A stretch of 37,820 nucleotides of DNA from Okeania sp. KiyG1 (GCF_014132355.1 NZ_BLZO01000146.1:1-37820); one strand, 5' to 3'. Positions 18,389-27,559 are shown, counted from the first letter of the stretch. The notes: generated by a model from the sequence alone, not told the origin. Numbers and translations are program-made.

Positions 18389-18803
18389 TTATATCTCTAA
18401 CCAATTCTCTAATTTTATTCCTTCAATTCTTAACATATCAGAATCATTAGAAACCAGAGTTAAATTATGAATAATTGCCGTTGCTGCAATAAGTATATCA
18501 GCATCTTGGTATTGGTCTGCCTTTCCGCCTCAAATCTATATAAATTTCTGATGCTTTCTCAATAATTTCTAAATTGTCTAAGAATAAAATTGTAACTTCT
18601 TGACAAAATTCGTTAAACTGGGAGAGTTTTCGAGTAGCATTCACATATAATAATCCTCTTTTTACTTCATAAAAGGTAATACAGCTAATATAAGCATCTT
18701 CTTCTCTGACATCTACCTCCTGTAGTTTATCTATAATTTTTTGATTCCGATTCACAACTGCTGAAACTATGTTAGTATCTAATAGATAATTCACCTTTCC
18801 CAT
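18389..18803 (-). pseudogene. PIN-domain (VapC-type) toxin, one frameshift (copy b)
   Basis: The first frame (101 aa) gives VNYLLDTNIVSAV with the first PIN Asp (D9) and CITFYEVKRG with the conserved Glu (E46). After RRKGRPI an extra base near 18508 shifts the frame. The correct continuation, ADILIAATAIIHNLTLVSND, carries the remaining acidic residues and ends at 18389. VapC-like toxins are Mg2+-dependent RNases that cut tRNA, rRNA or mRNA and are held by the cognate antitoxin. The start overlaps the antitoxin stop by 13 bases, a usual toxin-antitoxin layout. As written the toxin lacks its C-terminal catalytic Asp residues. Confidence 0.82.
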
Positions 18804-19093
18804 CTCCCTTCTACTGCAGCATTAAACATTTCTTTTTCTTCTGGGGTAAAATCATCAAGTATTGTCGATAATAATTCTGTTGCCATGACTCTCCTAACTC
18901 TTTTTTTCAGCCTTTCATCATTGAGAGGTAGGAGAATTTGAGGTGACACTCTATCTAATAAAGTCGAAAAAGTCTGAATAAGTTGATTTTTATCTAATTC
19001 TTGATAAATACTTTTGCTTTCCATTACTTGGTCAATTGCTTCTGAAATTCTTTTAAGAGCTGTATTCTTTTCCACGGAAGCTTGAGTCATCAT
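18791..19093 (-). CDS. Antitoxin of PIN-toxin module (copy b, intact)
   Basis: 100 residues, MTQASVEKNTALKRISEAID at the start, then an acidic helical middle with SIYQELDKNQLIQTF and a C-terminal FTPEEKEMFNAAVEGRW. No ribbon-helix-helix or AbrB motif is obvious, so the antitoxin class is not named here. The role is inferred from strict pairing and overlap with the PIN toxin in several copies. A strong Shine-Dalgarno AGGAGG lies a few bases before ATGATG. Five or more related copies in this window allow comparison; this is one of two unbroken ones. Confidence 0.75.
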   Translation of the reverse strand: MMTQASVEKNTALKRISEAIDQVMESKSIYQELDKNQLIQTFSTLLDRVSPQILLPLNDERLKKRVRRVMATELLSTILDDFTPEEKEMFNAAVEGRWER

Positions 19094-19172
19094 CTCCTCC
19101 TATAATTTTTTGATTCTGATTTACAACTGCTGAAACTATATTAGCATCTAATAGATAATTCACTTTTCCCAT
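19094..19172 (-). pseudogene. Toxin stub (copy c)
   Basis: MGKVNYLLDANIVSAVVNQN followed by QKII, then a direct jump to the GGAGG ribosome binding site of the next antitoxin. Only the first 24 or so codons of the PIN toxin remain. The same junction is seen in copy d. Confidence 0.75.
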
Positions 19173-19461
19173 CTCCCTTCTACTGCAGCATTAAACATTT
19201 CTTTTTCTTCTGGGGTACAATCATCAAGTATTGTCGATAATAACTCTGTTGCCATGACTCTCTTAACCCTTTTTTGAGCCTTTCATCATTGAGAGGTAGG
19301 AGAATTTGAGGTGACACTCTATCTAATAATTTCGAGAAAGTCTCAATCAGTTCATCTCGATCTAATTCTTGATAAATACTATCGTTTTCCATTGCTTGGT
19401 CAATCGTTTCTGAAATTCTTTTAAGAACTGTATTCTTTTCTGTAGAAGCTTGAGTCATCAT
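19160..19461 (-). pseudogene. Antitoxin, frameshifted (copy c)
   Basis: Close paralogue of the antitoxin at 18791 (MTQASTEKNTVLKRISETID). A T-run near 19270 has six T where copy b has seven, shifting the frame after NDERLKK. Restoring the base gives the normal end VEGRWEK and stop at 19160, overlapping the toxin stub start as in the intact pair. Confidence 0.75.
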
Positions 19462-19532
19462 GTCCTCCTATAATTTTTTGATTCTGGTTTACAACTGCTG
19501 AAACTATACTAATATTTAGTATATCACTTACC

Positions 19533-19814
19533 TTAATATCTCCCTTCTACTCCTGCATTAAACATTTCTATTTGCTCTGGGGGAAAATCATCAAAAATTC
19601 TATTGACATTACTCCTCTAACTTTTTTTGTCAGTCGTTCGTCATCTAGAGATATTGTTATTTTAAGTGACACTTTCTCTAAATTATTAGAGAAAGTCTGA
19701 ATTAGTTCATCTCGATCTAATTCTTGATAAATACTTTTGCTTTCCATTACTCGAACAATCATTTATGATTTTTCTTGTAATAGCTGTATTATTTTTAGTA
19801 TAAACTAGAGTCAT
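19533..19814 (-). pseudogene. Antitoxin, decayed (copy d), with toxin stub downstream
   Basis: The N-terminus is diverged (MTLVYTKNNTAITRKI from 19814), then shifts frame to MESKSIYQELDRDELIQTF. The C-terminus again shifts before AGVEGRY and stop at 19533. A toxin stub equal to that of copy c follows at about 19466-19530. Most diverged member of the left array. Confidence 0.7.
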
Positions 19815-20050
19815 AGCATTTATTATCCTCATTATTCAGATAAGTGAAAAAAGTTTTTGATTACTAGAAAAACTCTTGAATTATAGACTATTTCAAATGG
19901 GTAATTTTATTCTGCAATTCATCCTCTTTATTACTTTTGAGTGCAAATTAGTCCAAACTCAAGTATTATTTAATTGCACTAATCCGAACTTTGAACAGAG
20001 CATTGACCTAATCAAAGAATAACGGTATAACTTGAAAAAATACTTAAGTA

Positions 20051-20791
20051 ATTTCTAAACAAACTACACAATTATCTCTTGATGAATTGAAACACGTCTT
20101 TGATTCATTTGATACTGATGGTAATGGCTCATTATCACCTGAAGAGGTAATGAATGTTCTGCGTTATCTGGGAATGAACCCAAGCACTGAAGATATAGAT
20201 TCCATCTTCATTAGTACTGATAAAGATGTAAGCAATACGATTGAGTTTGACGAATTTTCTCAATGGATTTTAGATAAAGTCGATATAACTTCTAAAAACG
20301 ATTTATTAGAGATTTTTCGCCTAATTGATTTGGATAACAACGGTACTATCTCAACTGATGAACTACGAGAGTTACTTTATGGGTTAAATATTAACGTCAG
20401 CGATCGCGAAATCGAAAGGTTGATGCAACAAGCTGATGTCAATGGTAATGGTCTCATTGAGTTCGATGAATTTGTCAAAAGTGGGGGTTTATGGACTCGT
20501 ATTAAATTAACAGTTGGTGTGGTACGTTCCTTTTACATACAAGCAGAATTCGACTCACTCGCACGACAATATAATCAACTCATCCGTTTGTGGGTTCCCT
20601 GGTACGAAGAGAATCTTGGGGTAACGCTGGATAACTTACAAAATGAATTAGATGCGCCGAATATCCTTGAACTAGGTGGTGGCACTGGTAATCTTTCCGC
20701 TGCTGTGCTAGAACGCTACTCACAAGCCAATGTTCATGTTGTAGATAGTTCTAGTAAGATGATCGATTTTCTGATATTTTCCCGTTCCTGA
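20051..20791 (+). pseudogene. EF-hand (calmodulin-like) domain fused to a truncated SAM methyltransferase
   Basis: Numbering from the TTG at 20087. Residues 9-20 (DTDGNGSLSPEE), 81-92 (DLDNNGTISTDE) and 117-128 (DVNGNGLIEFDE) are canonical Ca2+-binding EF-hand loops; a fourth at about 43-54 (STDKDVSNTIEF) is degenerate. A linker leads to a class I methyltransferase: motif I NILELGGGTGNLS at 192-204 and post-I VHVVDSSSKMI. The protein then stops, so the rest of the methyltransferase is missing. The frame is open upstream to 20048 without ATG (reading TTQLSLDELKHVF), so the true start is uncertain or lost. The break coincides with a dispersed repeat at about 20790-20860. Ca2+-controlled methylation would be the inferred role of an intact version. 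Confidence 0.75.
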
Positions 20792-20984
20792 TATTTTCAC
20801 CTCAGGCAGGGACAGGCAGGATGCCTGCACAAGGGAGGGCGAATGGTATTCGCCCCTACAGATGACTTATATTCATCCCACCCCTCAGCAATACCTTTTT
20901 TCTTGAGTCACTTGCACCTGCCCAAGAAGAAAATTTTTCTCCAACTAAAGGTAATCCTACACTTGCTAATTTCATTGCTTAAAA
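20792..20984. repeat. Dispersed palindromic repeat and possible methyltransferase tail
   Basis: GGGCGAAT-GGT-ATTCGCCC (about 20837-20855) and GCAGG-ATG-CCTGC are typical cyanobacterial intergenic palindromes. After it, about 20900-20980 on the plus strand reads LESLAPAQEENFSPTKGN and ends with a stop; it may be the displaced C-terminus of the EF-hand/methyltransferase gene, which I cannot confirm. Confidence 0.5.
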
Positions 20985-22151
20985 CTATGATGAAAATTTC
21001 AATGCTTTAAATATTTTTGTTTCCCAATCTTCATAACGTTCAGGATAATTCAAAAGAAGTTTTGCTGCTTGATTGAGGATATCTTCTAGCAAAATATTAT
21101 CTGGTATTTTTTCAATTTCACTATCATCTATTAAAGGTGTTTCATAACGCTGACAATCTGGTAATAATTCCTGAATGGTTAAAATAGCAATCTTTACAAT
21201 ACTTTTTAATAAAGGTTCTGCACAAATCAAATTAAAATCCGAAGATTTATGATTATTATTTGTATAGTCATTCCATGAATTTTTTGCTATGATTGTAATC
21301 TTTTCTTTTCTTTGAGTAGGAGTAAGTGTTTGATAGCAAGCATATACTCGTGCATACAAAGGCGGATGTTCGTCTCTAAAATCCACATCATAGGGTTTCT
21401 CTTTAAAACGAATCCCCATATCAATACAAGAAATATAATGAGCAATCCCACAGGTAAAAGTACCAAAAATATCACAGAATATTTCATTTAATCTTTCTGT
21501 ATTCCAATATTCTAATGCTTCCTTGATTTTTTGTTTTTGCCGATCTTTACTTTCAGGATTTAATCGCCCTAATTCGCTGCTTAATTTATTAAAATGCGAG
21601 GAAACTGTTCGATAAAGTTGTTTGTCAATCTCCTCGAATTTCTGAAAAACATCATGCCCAAGTTCGTGGTAAAGTCCTGGTATTTCTAGTAGAGAAATAG
21701 CTTGCTGAGGAGGCGAAAAAATAATAGGATATTCTGGTGGTGATGGAATAATAGCTAGGGGTTCATCCGAACATATAATAATATCTTTTACCCAAAACAT
21801 ACTCAACCGTTTAGCACTTGAAAGTAAAAGTTCTCTTAGTGCTAAATCTGCACTATTTTCCTTTTGCAGTGCAGGAAGATAATTATAATTAATTGAATAA
21901 ATAGAATATTCAAGAAGGTGAATTTGAGTAACTGCTTTATTAAGCAAGTTTTGCTGCCCAGTATTTTTATTTACAATTGACTTAAGACGCTTATGTGAAA
22001 TCTGTGCATCTTTAAGTTGGTCTTGTAAATAGTTAATAAGCCATTGATGTTCTGCTTTTTTATGAGCAAGAGCTTGAAGCTCTTTGTTAATTCGAGAAAG
22101 AATAATAGCATATTCCGTCGTTTTTGCTTTTAGATACTCCAAATTAGCCAT
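20985..22151 (-). CDS. Putative zinc metallopeptidase (HExxH), Argonaute-operon neighbour
   Basis: 388 residues. The first about 75 are strongly helical and charged, probably a coiled coil. H162-E163-L-G-H166 (LYHELGHDVF) is a gluzincin-type zinc site. E223 in NEIFCDIFG, with D227 four residues on, matches the E-x3-D third-ligand helix of that clan. EHPPLYARVYAC at 261-272 is a further conserved-looking block. No signal peptide or membrane segment, so it is likely cytosolic. I do not recognise a named family. It is the last gene of a minus-strand run: nuclease, Argonaute, small coiled-coil protein, this gene. A 118 bp gap holding a 9 bp perfect hairpin separates it from the small gene. Role as protease effector or regulator of the Argonaute system is inference. 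Confidence 0.75.
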   Translation of the reverse strand: MANLEYLKAKTTEYAIILSRINKELQALAHKKAEHQWLINYLQDQLKDAQISHKRLKSIVNKNTGQQNLLNKAVTQIHLLEYSIYSINYNYLPALQKENSADLALRELLLSSAKRLSMFWVKDIIICSDEPLAIIPSPPEYPIIFSPPQQAISLLEIPGLYHELGHDVFQKFEEIDKQLYRTVSSHFNKLSSELGRLNPESKDRQKQKIKEALEYWNTERLNEIFCDIFGTFTCGIAHYISCIDMGIRFKEKPYDVDFRDEHPPLYARVYACYQTLTPTQRKEKITIIAKNSWNDYTNNNHKSSDFNLICAEPLLKSIVKIAILTIQELLPDCQRYETPLIDDSEIEKIPDNILLEDILNQAAKLLLNYPERYEDWETKIFKALKFSS

Positions 22152-22213
22152 AAATCAACAAATTATTTTTGTGCAGTTGAGCAACTATAATGAACTTCTT
22201 ACTTCCAACAATT

Positions 22214-22237
22214 AGGGAGGTTATATCCAACCTCCCT
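22214..22237. promoter_or_regulatory. Perfect 9 bp stem-loop inside the Argonaute operon
   Basis: AGGGAGGTT (22214-22222), loop ATATCC, AACCTCCCT (22229-22237), with no U-run on either strand. It lies between the small coiled-coil gene and the metallopeptidase. It could be an attenuator, RNA-processing site or a partial terminator that lowers peptidase expression. Confidence 0.45.
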
Positions 22238-22268
22238 ACTATTATGGTTAATCTATTAGACATCACAA

Positions 22269-22678
22269 TTAACGGGAATAGAGTCTTCGAGCATTTTTGA
22301 CAAATTCATTATCTAAGAATGATAAAATATCATCCATAATTGACAGAGATTCACTGTCTATTAGATCCGACGATTTAAGTTTAGTAGAAAGACTGTTTAA
22401 ATCTTCTTGCCAATCTTCTATTGGTTTTTCGTCTTTTTCTATTTGCTGAACAAGCTTCTGAATATCACTTGGGATTTCATTTCCAGCAAGTGCAGATTCT
22501 AGACTAACAATAAAATCATAAATAATTTTTTGCTATTCAATATATCTTCCTCTGAAAATTCTAAATCAGCTTCTAAACCCGAAGCTTTCGCTTCTAATGC
22601 TAATGATGCTGTATTTAGCTCGCAAAGTAATTTTTGCTCCCGTTCCAGATGTCCAGATACGAACCCTAATTTACTCAT
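22269..22678 (-). CDS. Small helical coiled-coil protein (one frameshift)
   Basis: Starts MSKLGFVSGHLEREQKLLCE at 22678, 49 bp after the Argonaute stop. It shifts frame at the T/A run 22526-22531 (one base missing) and continues as IIYDFIVSLESALAGNEIPS and later DWQEDLNSLSTKLKSSD to a stop at 22269. About 136 residues, very acidic, predicted almost entirely helical with heptad-like spacing; no known domain recognised. The two halves make one continuous amphipathic protein only after repair of the run, and codon use is continuous, which supports a single gene. The position between Argonaute and the metallopeptidase suggests a partner, chaperone or inhibitor of one of them (inference). Confidence 0.6.
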
Positions 22679-22726
22679 AAGTCCGATTCCAACTCTTTAT
22701 TTTATTGTACTCTCTAAATTATCAAA

Positions 22727-25114
22727 CTAATCCTCTTCATCCTCTCTTTCTTCATCATTTTCTTCTTCGTCTTCAAAAGGTGAATGGAAATTTGCCCGTA
22801 GTGCTTCATCTGTCCAACGTATAGTTACTGGAAGAGCTATTTCAATATTAGGTGCATTCCAATTTAGATGGGAGAGACAATAAGCATCCTCAGCAATATT
22901 TTGAATTTTTAAATCGCCAATTGTTTCTACAATTTCTAATAGTAAATTATTCGCTGTTTTACCACGATCATCCCATTGTTTTGGTCTACCAGTAGTAGAT
23001 AGAATAACTCGTTTTTTATCTAAAATTAGATAAGTTCCAAAAATAGGATTCTGTGAAAATTCTCTACCTTTTTCTTCTACTGCTGTAAATAAACGAACAG
23101 GCAAATGATTTTTGCGAATTTCTACCACAGCACAACTAAAGTTTTCGGGTAAAATATTTTCTTCTTTCAAATTTTTTATTGTTTCCTGAAGTGCAGAACT
23201 TTCACTAGGCCACCAACGACCATCACGATGAATTATCATGTTGTTTATCTGATGACCTTGTTCAATAATAATAGTTTTTATAGATTCCGTAAGACGCTTT
23301 TGTAACTCTGGCTTTTTTATAGCTTCTTTCATGCGATATTTACTTATAGATTCTCCAAATTGCCTATCTACTAATCTGCCTCCTGTTCCATAAAAAAAGT
23401 GATATCCAATATTGCCATAAAGTAAATCAATACCAATGTGTAAATCGTGATTTAGATTTGACAAAACCCAGGGTTGACCACCAACTTCAGTAAATACTGC
23501 TAGAGCTAAATTTTGTAATTGACTTATAGCTTTTTGAGAATTTTGAGAATTGATAATATTATGAACTACTTTCTGTGTTACACATTGGGAAAAATGTGGT
23601 TTTACAGTATCTTTAATTTCCCTATATACGCTATCTAGTAGACCATTCCATAAAACAACAATTATTAAAGCGTTGTTTTTAGTTTCAGATTTTATTTCTT
23701 TTAATTTCTGTAGCAATGAGCTTCCTGACCGCTCTTTTTTTCCAGTAGAATAAGATCTTTGCAAGACAATGGAACAATCTAATTCAGTGTGTTGTTTAAT
23801 TTCTGTTTTTAGATCATTCAAAAAAGTTTCGCGATCGCCTCGTTTTAATGTGTCAGGATATAACAAGATAGTGTCAGGAAAAGGAAATTTAGAGTAAGAC
23901 TTATTTCTGTATAGAGCTGATAATTTACTTGAAGCCCATTTTTTTACTTGATAGTCAAAATTTTTACTTGTTTTTTGGGGAATATTTGAAGTAAAGAAAG
24001 GTTTATGAAGTTCACCACTACCGTACTCTAAATTTGGAGGGATAAAAACGGTTCTCTCTCTTTTTAAATGTTGTTGTTTAATTTCAACTGGTTTATTTTC
24101 ATACTCCACACCAGATAATTCATCGATAAAACTGGAAATTATCCTAACTCGTTCATCTGGGCTAAGTTGAGGACGAATAGAACATTTTCGTAACCCTTCA
24201 TACTCCGTTGTAAAAATTGGAAAAAGACGTGAAATAGGAACAGCTATAAATTTATCTTTCTCCAAACGATCTTTTACAAAAACTGCTTCCTCATTAGGAG
24301 ATATTTTAAGCTGTGAATATTTTTGGCAATAATATTCATAAACAGTCTTACCCAAATCCTTAACAGTATATTGACCTATCGTTTTTTCTGTAGTACCTAC
24401 ATAACGACAAGGAATTTTTACCGTTCCATTATCACGAAGGAAAAAAGCTCTTTTTTCATCATTAACTGTTAAATCTATATGTTCTTGGAGAATCTCATTT
24501 TTTTGATTATCTGTATAGTCTGCTAAAGACTTTTTACCAACATATTTGGTTCTTATATCCGCAGCAAAGTAAAACCCATCACCTTCTAAATAAACAATAC
24601 GAAATTTGAAACCACGGTAAGCATTGACAATATCTTGATTTACACCTTCATTTTCCGGAATTTGTCTAAAAAATAATGTCCAATTTGAACGCCAAAATTT
24701 ATCATCAAGGCTCTTAAATTTGTCTGTAAAAGGTCTTTCCAACATCCTACAAACAAGTTCTCTTTCTTTACCAATAGCATCTTCAATTTTCACATCCAAA
24801 GTTTCTTCAGTCACTTCGATAAAATAAACTTTATCAGGTACATCTTTTATTTCAAATCTCTTTCCTGCTTCTGGGCTATTTCCATTAGGAATTAGAAAAG
24901 CTGGATCATCAAAACATTTAGTAGGATAAACAGGACAAAATAGTTCTTCTCGCCATAATTTATCAGCCCATCTTTGAAGTCGAATTGGTTGATTATTATC
25001 TTTAGGAATCTTCTCCATTACTTTAAGTACCCGAAAACTATAGAGATTTTTTTCAACACCTAATAAAGGGTATAAAGTTGCACCAATATATCGCATTTCT
25101 GTTGATTGATTCAT
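22727..25114 (-). CDS. Long prokaryotic Argonaute (N-PAZ-MID-PIWI)
   Basis: 795 residues, the size of long pAgos. A PAZ-like region around 245-305 reads GQYTVKDLGKTVYEYY and later AVPISRLFPIF, as in canonical PAZ domains. MID about 375-535 includes FPDTILLYPD and CVTQKVVHNI, near where 5'-phosphate-binding residues lie. PIWI about 540-775 has D563 in IGIDLLYG, a candidate glutamate finger E597 (or E603), D631 in IIHRDGRWW and D769 in PVTIRWTDEALR. So a DEDD catalytic tetrad seems kept and the enzyme is probably a guide-directed nuclease. The C-terminus ends in an acidic tail (EDEEENDEER), which is unusual. Its start overlaps the upstream nuclease stop by 4 bases (translational coupling). Such pAgos use short DNA or RNA guides against plasmids and phages. 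Confidence 0.92.
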   Translation of the reverse strand: MNQSTEMRYIGATLYPLLGVEKNLYSFRVLKVMEKIPKDNNQPIRLQRWADKLWREELFCPVYPTKCFDDPAFLIPNGNSPEAGKRFEIKDVPDKVYFIEVTEETLDVKIEDAIGKERELVCRMLERPFTDKFKSLDDKFWRSNWTLFFRQIPENEGVNQDIVNAYRGFKFRIVYLEGDGFYFAADIRTKYVGKKSLADYTDNQKNEILQEHIDLTVNDEKRAFFLRDNGTVKIPCRYVGTTEKTIGQYTVKDLGKTVYEYYCQKYSQLKISPNEEAVFVKDRLEKDKFIAVPISRLFPIFTTEYEGLRKCSIRPQLSPDERVRIISSFIDELSGVEYENKPVEIKQQHLKRERTVFIPPNLEYGSGELHKPFFTSNIPQKTSKNFDYQVKKWASSKLSALYRNKSYSKFPFPDTILLYPDTLKRGDRETFLNDLKTEIKQHTELDCSIVLQRSYSTGKKERSGSSLLQKLKEIKSETKNNALIIVVLWNGLLDSVYREIKDTVKPHFSQCVTQKVVHNIINSQNSQKAISQLQNLALAVFTEVGGQPWVLSNLNHDLHIGIDLLYGNIGYHFFYGTGGRLVDRQFGESISKYRMKEAIKKPELQKRLTESIKTIIIEQGHQINNMIIHRDGRWWPSESSALQETIKNLKEENILPENFSCAVVEIRKNHLPVRLFTAVEEKGREFSQNPIFGTYLILDKKRVILSTTGRPKQWDDRGKTANNLLLEIVETIGDLKIQNIAEDAYCLSHLNWNAPNIEIALPVTIRWTDEALRANFHSPFEDEEENDEEREDEED

Positions 25115-26078
25115 ATTTCAAGTTCCTTTTGACATAACCTTTTAAACTCACAGAATTTACAAGCATTTTCATAACTAGCAAAATCAAAATCTTCTAATAA
25201 AAATTCAACTCCTGAATCTGGTTCATGAAAGCGTTTAAGTTGAGCAATACTCTGACGAATTAAACTCAGTATTTTTTCTTTTTCTTCCCAATTTATCTGA
25301 TGAATTTCATGTTGTACGGAATTATTTCCAAAGCCAACTAAATGAGCCTCAATTACTTCCAACGGATATTTTAACGTCAAGTGAGGCCAAAGTTGATAAA
25401 CTCCTATTTGAAACTCAGCTTGGGAAAATTGTCGCGATTTTTTTAATGAAAAATTACCAGTTTTCCAATCAAATATTTTGAATTTACCGTCTTTTGTAAC
25501 TAATGCTAAATCTACTTTAGTTATTACCTCAATGTCGTCAAGTTTAAAACCAGGTGCATTACTACCATGAATTTTAGGTTCAATCCAAACTTTCTTGGCA
25601 TTTTGTAATAGTTGCTTCAAATTATTTTCTTCTAACCAATTGAAAAATTGATTAACCCATGCTTCAACTGAGTTGAAAATTTCTCTAGGATTTTGTTCTT
25701 TTATTTCTTCATTATATTCATGCTCAAAGAGTACTATCTTACCATTTTCACCAAGATTTTTACGGTCTTCACGGAATGCTTTGCTTTCAGAAAAATTCCA
25801 CTCTTGATTTATTTTATCCTCAAGTTCACTCCGCCAATTTTGCGGTAATACAAAATCTTCATCTTTCAGTCTTTGAAGAGATTCAGCAACTATCGAATGA
25901 AAAATTTCTCCTTTCCACATAGGAATATTTGTGAGTTTTTTAAGAATCCTATTTCTTTCAAAAAAGAGTCACGACTGTTAATTCTTGCTTTTGAAAGGTA
26001 TTCAAAATAGTACCGTCGCTCACAAGTATTAAAAACTTGATAACGACTTACCGACCAATTTTTTATCAACTTTGACAT
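25111..26078 (-). CDS. Cas4/RecB-like PD-(D/E)XK nuclease with four-Cys Fe-S staple (one frameshift)
   Basis: The N-terminal part (from 26078) reads SVSRYQVFNTCERRYYFEYL, the Cas4/AddB-type first Cys. It leaves frame at the T/A run 25936-25941; one restored base links it to the 269-residue frame starting MWKGEIFHSIVAE. In that frame H8, D137 (TKVDLAL) and D151-W-K153 (IFDWKTG) form the nuclease site and QAEFQIGVYQLW is the QxxxY-type motif IV. C254, C257 and C263 (CKFCEFKRLC) complete the four cysteines for a 4Fe-4S cluster. It is transcribed just before, and overlaps by 4 bases, the Argonaute gene. Cas4/RecB-like nucleases are known partners of some pAgos and may process ends or guides, or destroy targets. 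The one-base loss may be a sequencing artefact, since both halves are conserved. Confidence 0.85.
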
Positions 26079-26191
26079 CTCTAGATTACAGCGTCATATT
26101 AGTACACCAGTCGCGGGCAAGATACCCGCACTACGAACACTTTATATTAATAACTTGGGTAAAAATCTCTTTAATTTTATTCCACATCTAA

Positions 26192-26585
26192 CTAATTCTC
26201 TAAATTTATTCCCTCCACCCTAGACATATCAGAATCATTAGAAACTAAAGTTAAATTATGAATAATTGCCGTTGCTGCAATGAGTATATCAGCATCTTGA
26301 ATAGGTCTACCTTTCCTTCTCAAATCTATGTGAATTTCTGATGCTTGCTCAATAATTTCTAAATTGTCTAAGAATAAAATACTCCACCTTCTGCTACACA
26401 AATCATTAAAGTCAGATAGCTGTCTTGTAGCATTAACATATAATAATCCTCTTTTAATTTCATAGTAAGTAATGCAACTAATAAATAATGACTTACCTTG
26501 AAATTAACTAATTTTAATTTATTTATTAATCCTTGATTTTTTTGATAATAGCTGTCACTATATTTGTCTCTAATAAGTAACTCAT
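26192..26585 (-). pseudogene. PIN-domain toxin, decayed (copy e)
   Basis: Starts MSYLLETNIVTAIIKK, two bases after the copy-e antitoxin stop. Several frame changes follow (YYEIKRGLLYVNATRQLSDF in another frame), then the C-terminal frame ADILIAATAIIHNLTLVSND. The last codons are cut by TGG to TAG relative to copies f and g. The first PIN Asp is replaced by Glu (LLETN). Non-functional as written. Confidence 0.75.
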
Positions 26586-26587
26586 TC

Positions 26588-26881
26588 TTATGATTTGCCT
26601 GCTACTCCTGCTTCAAAAATTTCTATTTTTTCTGGCGTAAAACTATCTAATAAATGAGACATTGCGTCTACTATAATTACTCCTTCTATTCTTTTTCTTA
26701 ATTCCCGATTATCCAGAGAGTTTATCTCTTGAGGAGAAATTTTGTCTAATAATTTCGAGAAAGTCTCAATTAGTTCATTTCGGTCTAATTTTTGATAAAT
26801 GTTCTCCTTTTCCATTATTTTATCAATCATTTCTGAAATTCTTTTAAGAACTGTATTCTTTTCTGTAGAAGCTTGAGTCAT
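26588..26881 (-). CDS. Antitoxin (copy e, intact)
   Basis: 97 residues, MTQASTEKNTVLKRISEMID at the start, with IYQKLDRNELIETFSKLLDK in the middle and FTPEKIEIFEAGV at the end. It is more diverged from copies b, c and f than they are from each other, so it represents an older split. The reading frame is whole although its toxin has decayed, which is what selection to keep an antitoxin would leave. RBS AGGAGG precedes ATG. Confidence 0.7.
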   Translation of the reverse strand: MTQASTEKNTVLKRISEMIDKIMEKENIYQKLDRNELIETFSKLLDKISPQEINSLDNRELRKRIEGVIIVDAMSHLLDSFTPEKIEIFEAGVAGKS

Positions 26882-26926
26882 TATATCCTCCTAGAAATTG
26901 AACTTAGTTAAATGGTAATTATCTAC

Positions 26927-27337
26927 TCTATATCTAACCAATTATCTAAATTTATTCCCTCTACCCTAGACATATCAGAATCATTAGAAACTAGAGTTAA
27001 ATCATGAAGAATTGCCGTTGCTGCAATGAGTATCTCAGCATCTTGAATTGGTCTGCCTTTCCTTCTCAAATCTATGTGAATTTCTGATGCTTTATCGATA
27101 ATTTCTAAATTGTCTAAGAATAAAATTGTAACTTCTTAAAAAAAATCGTGAAACAGGGAGAGTTTTCGAGTAGCATTCACATATAATAATCCTCTTTTAC
27201 TTCATAAAAGCTAATGCAGCTAATATAAATATCCTGTTCTCTAGTATATACCTCCAGTAATTTATCTCTAATTTTTTGATTCTGATTCACAAACGCTGAA
27301 ACTATATTAGTATCTAATAGATAATTCACTTTTCCCA
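26927..27337 (-). pseudogene. PIN-domain toxin, decayed (copy f)
   Basis: Starts MGKVNYLLDTNIVSAFVNQN at 27337, overlapping the copy-f antitoxin stop as in copy b. It loses frame after SFYEVK (one A missing before the GGLLYV equivalent) and again at an expanded A/T run near 27140; the C-terminal DNA still encodes the PIN end down to about 26927. Confidence 0.75.
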
Positions 27338-27559
27338 TCTCCCTTCTACTACAGTATTAAACATTTCTATTTCTTCTGGGGTCAAATCATTAGGTGTTGT
27401 CCATAATAATTCTGTTGCCATAACTCTCCGAACTCTTTTTTTCAACCTTTCATCATTGAGAGATAAGAGAATTTGAGGTGACACTCTATCTAATAATTTC
27501 GAGAAAGTCTGAACAAGTGCATCTCGATCTAATTCTTGATAAATACTTTTGCTTTCCAT
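27326..27559 (-). pseudogene. Antitoxin truncated by a tnpB insertion (copy f)
   Basis: Sequence is nearly that of copy b from MESKSIYQELDRDALVQTF to VEGRWEK, but the first about 23 residues (MTQAS...) are absent: the DNA changes abruptly at about 27560 to a tnpB remnant. The Met at the junction is an internal residue in the other copies. Confidence 0.75.
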
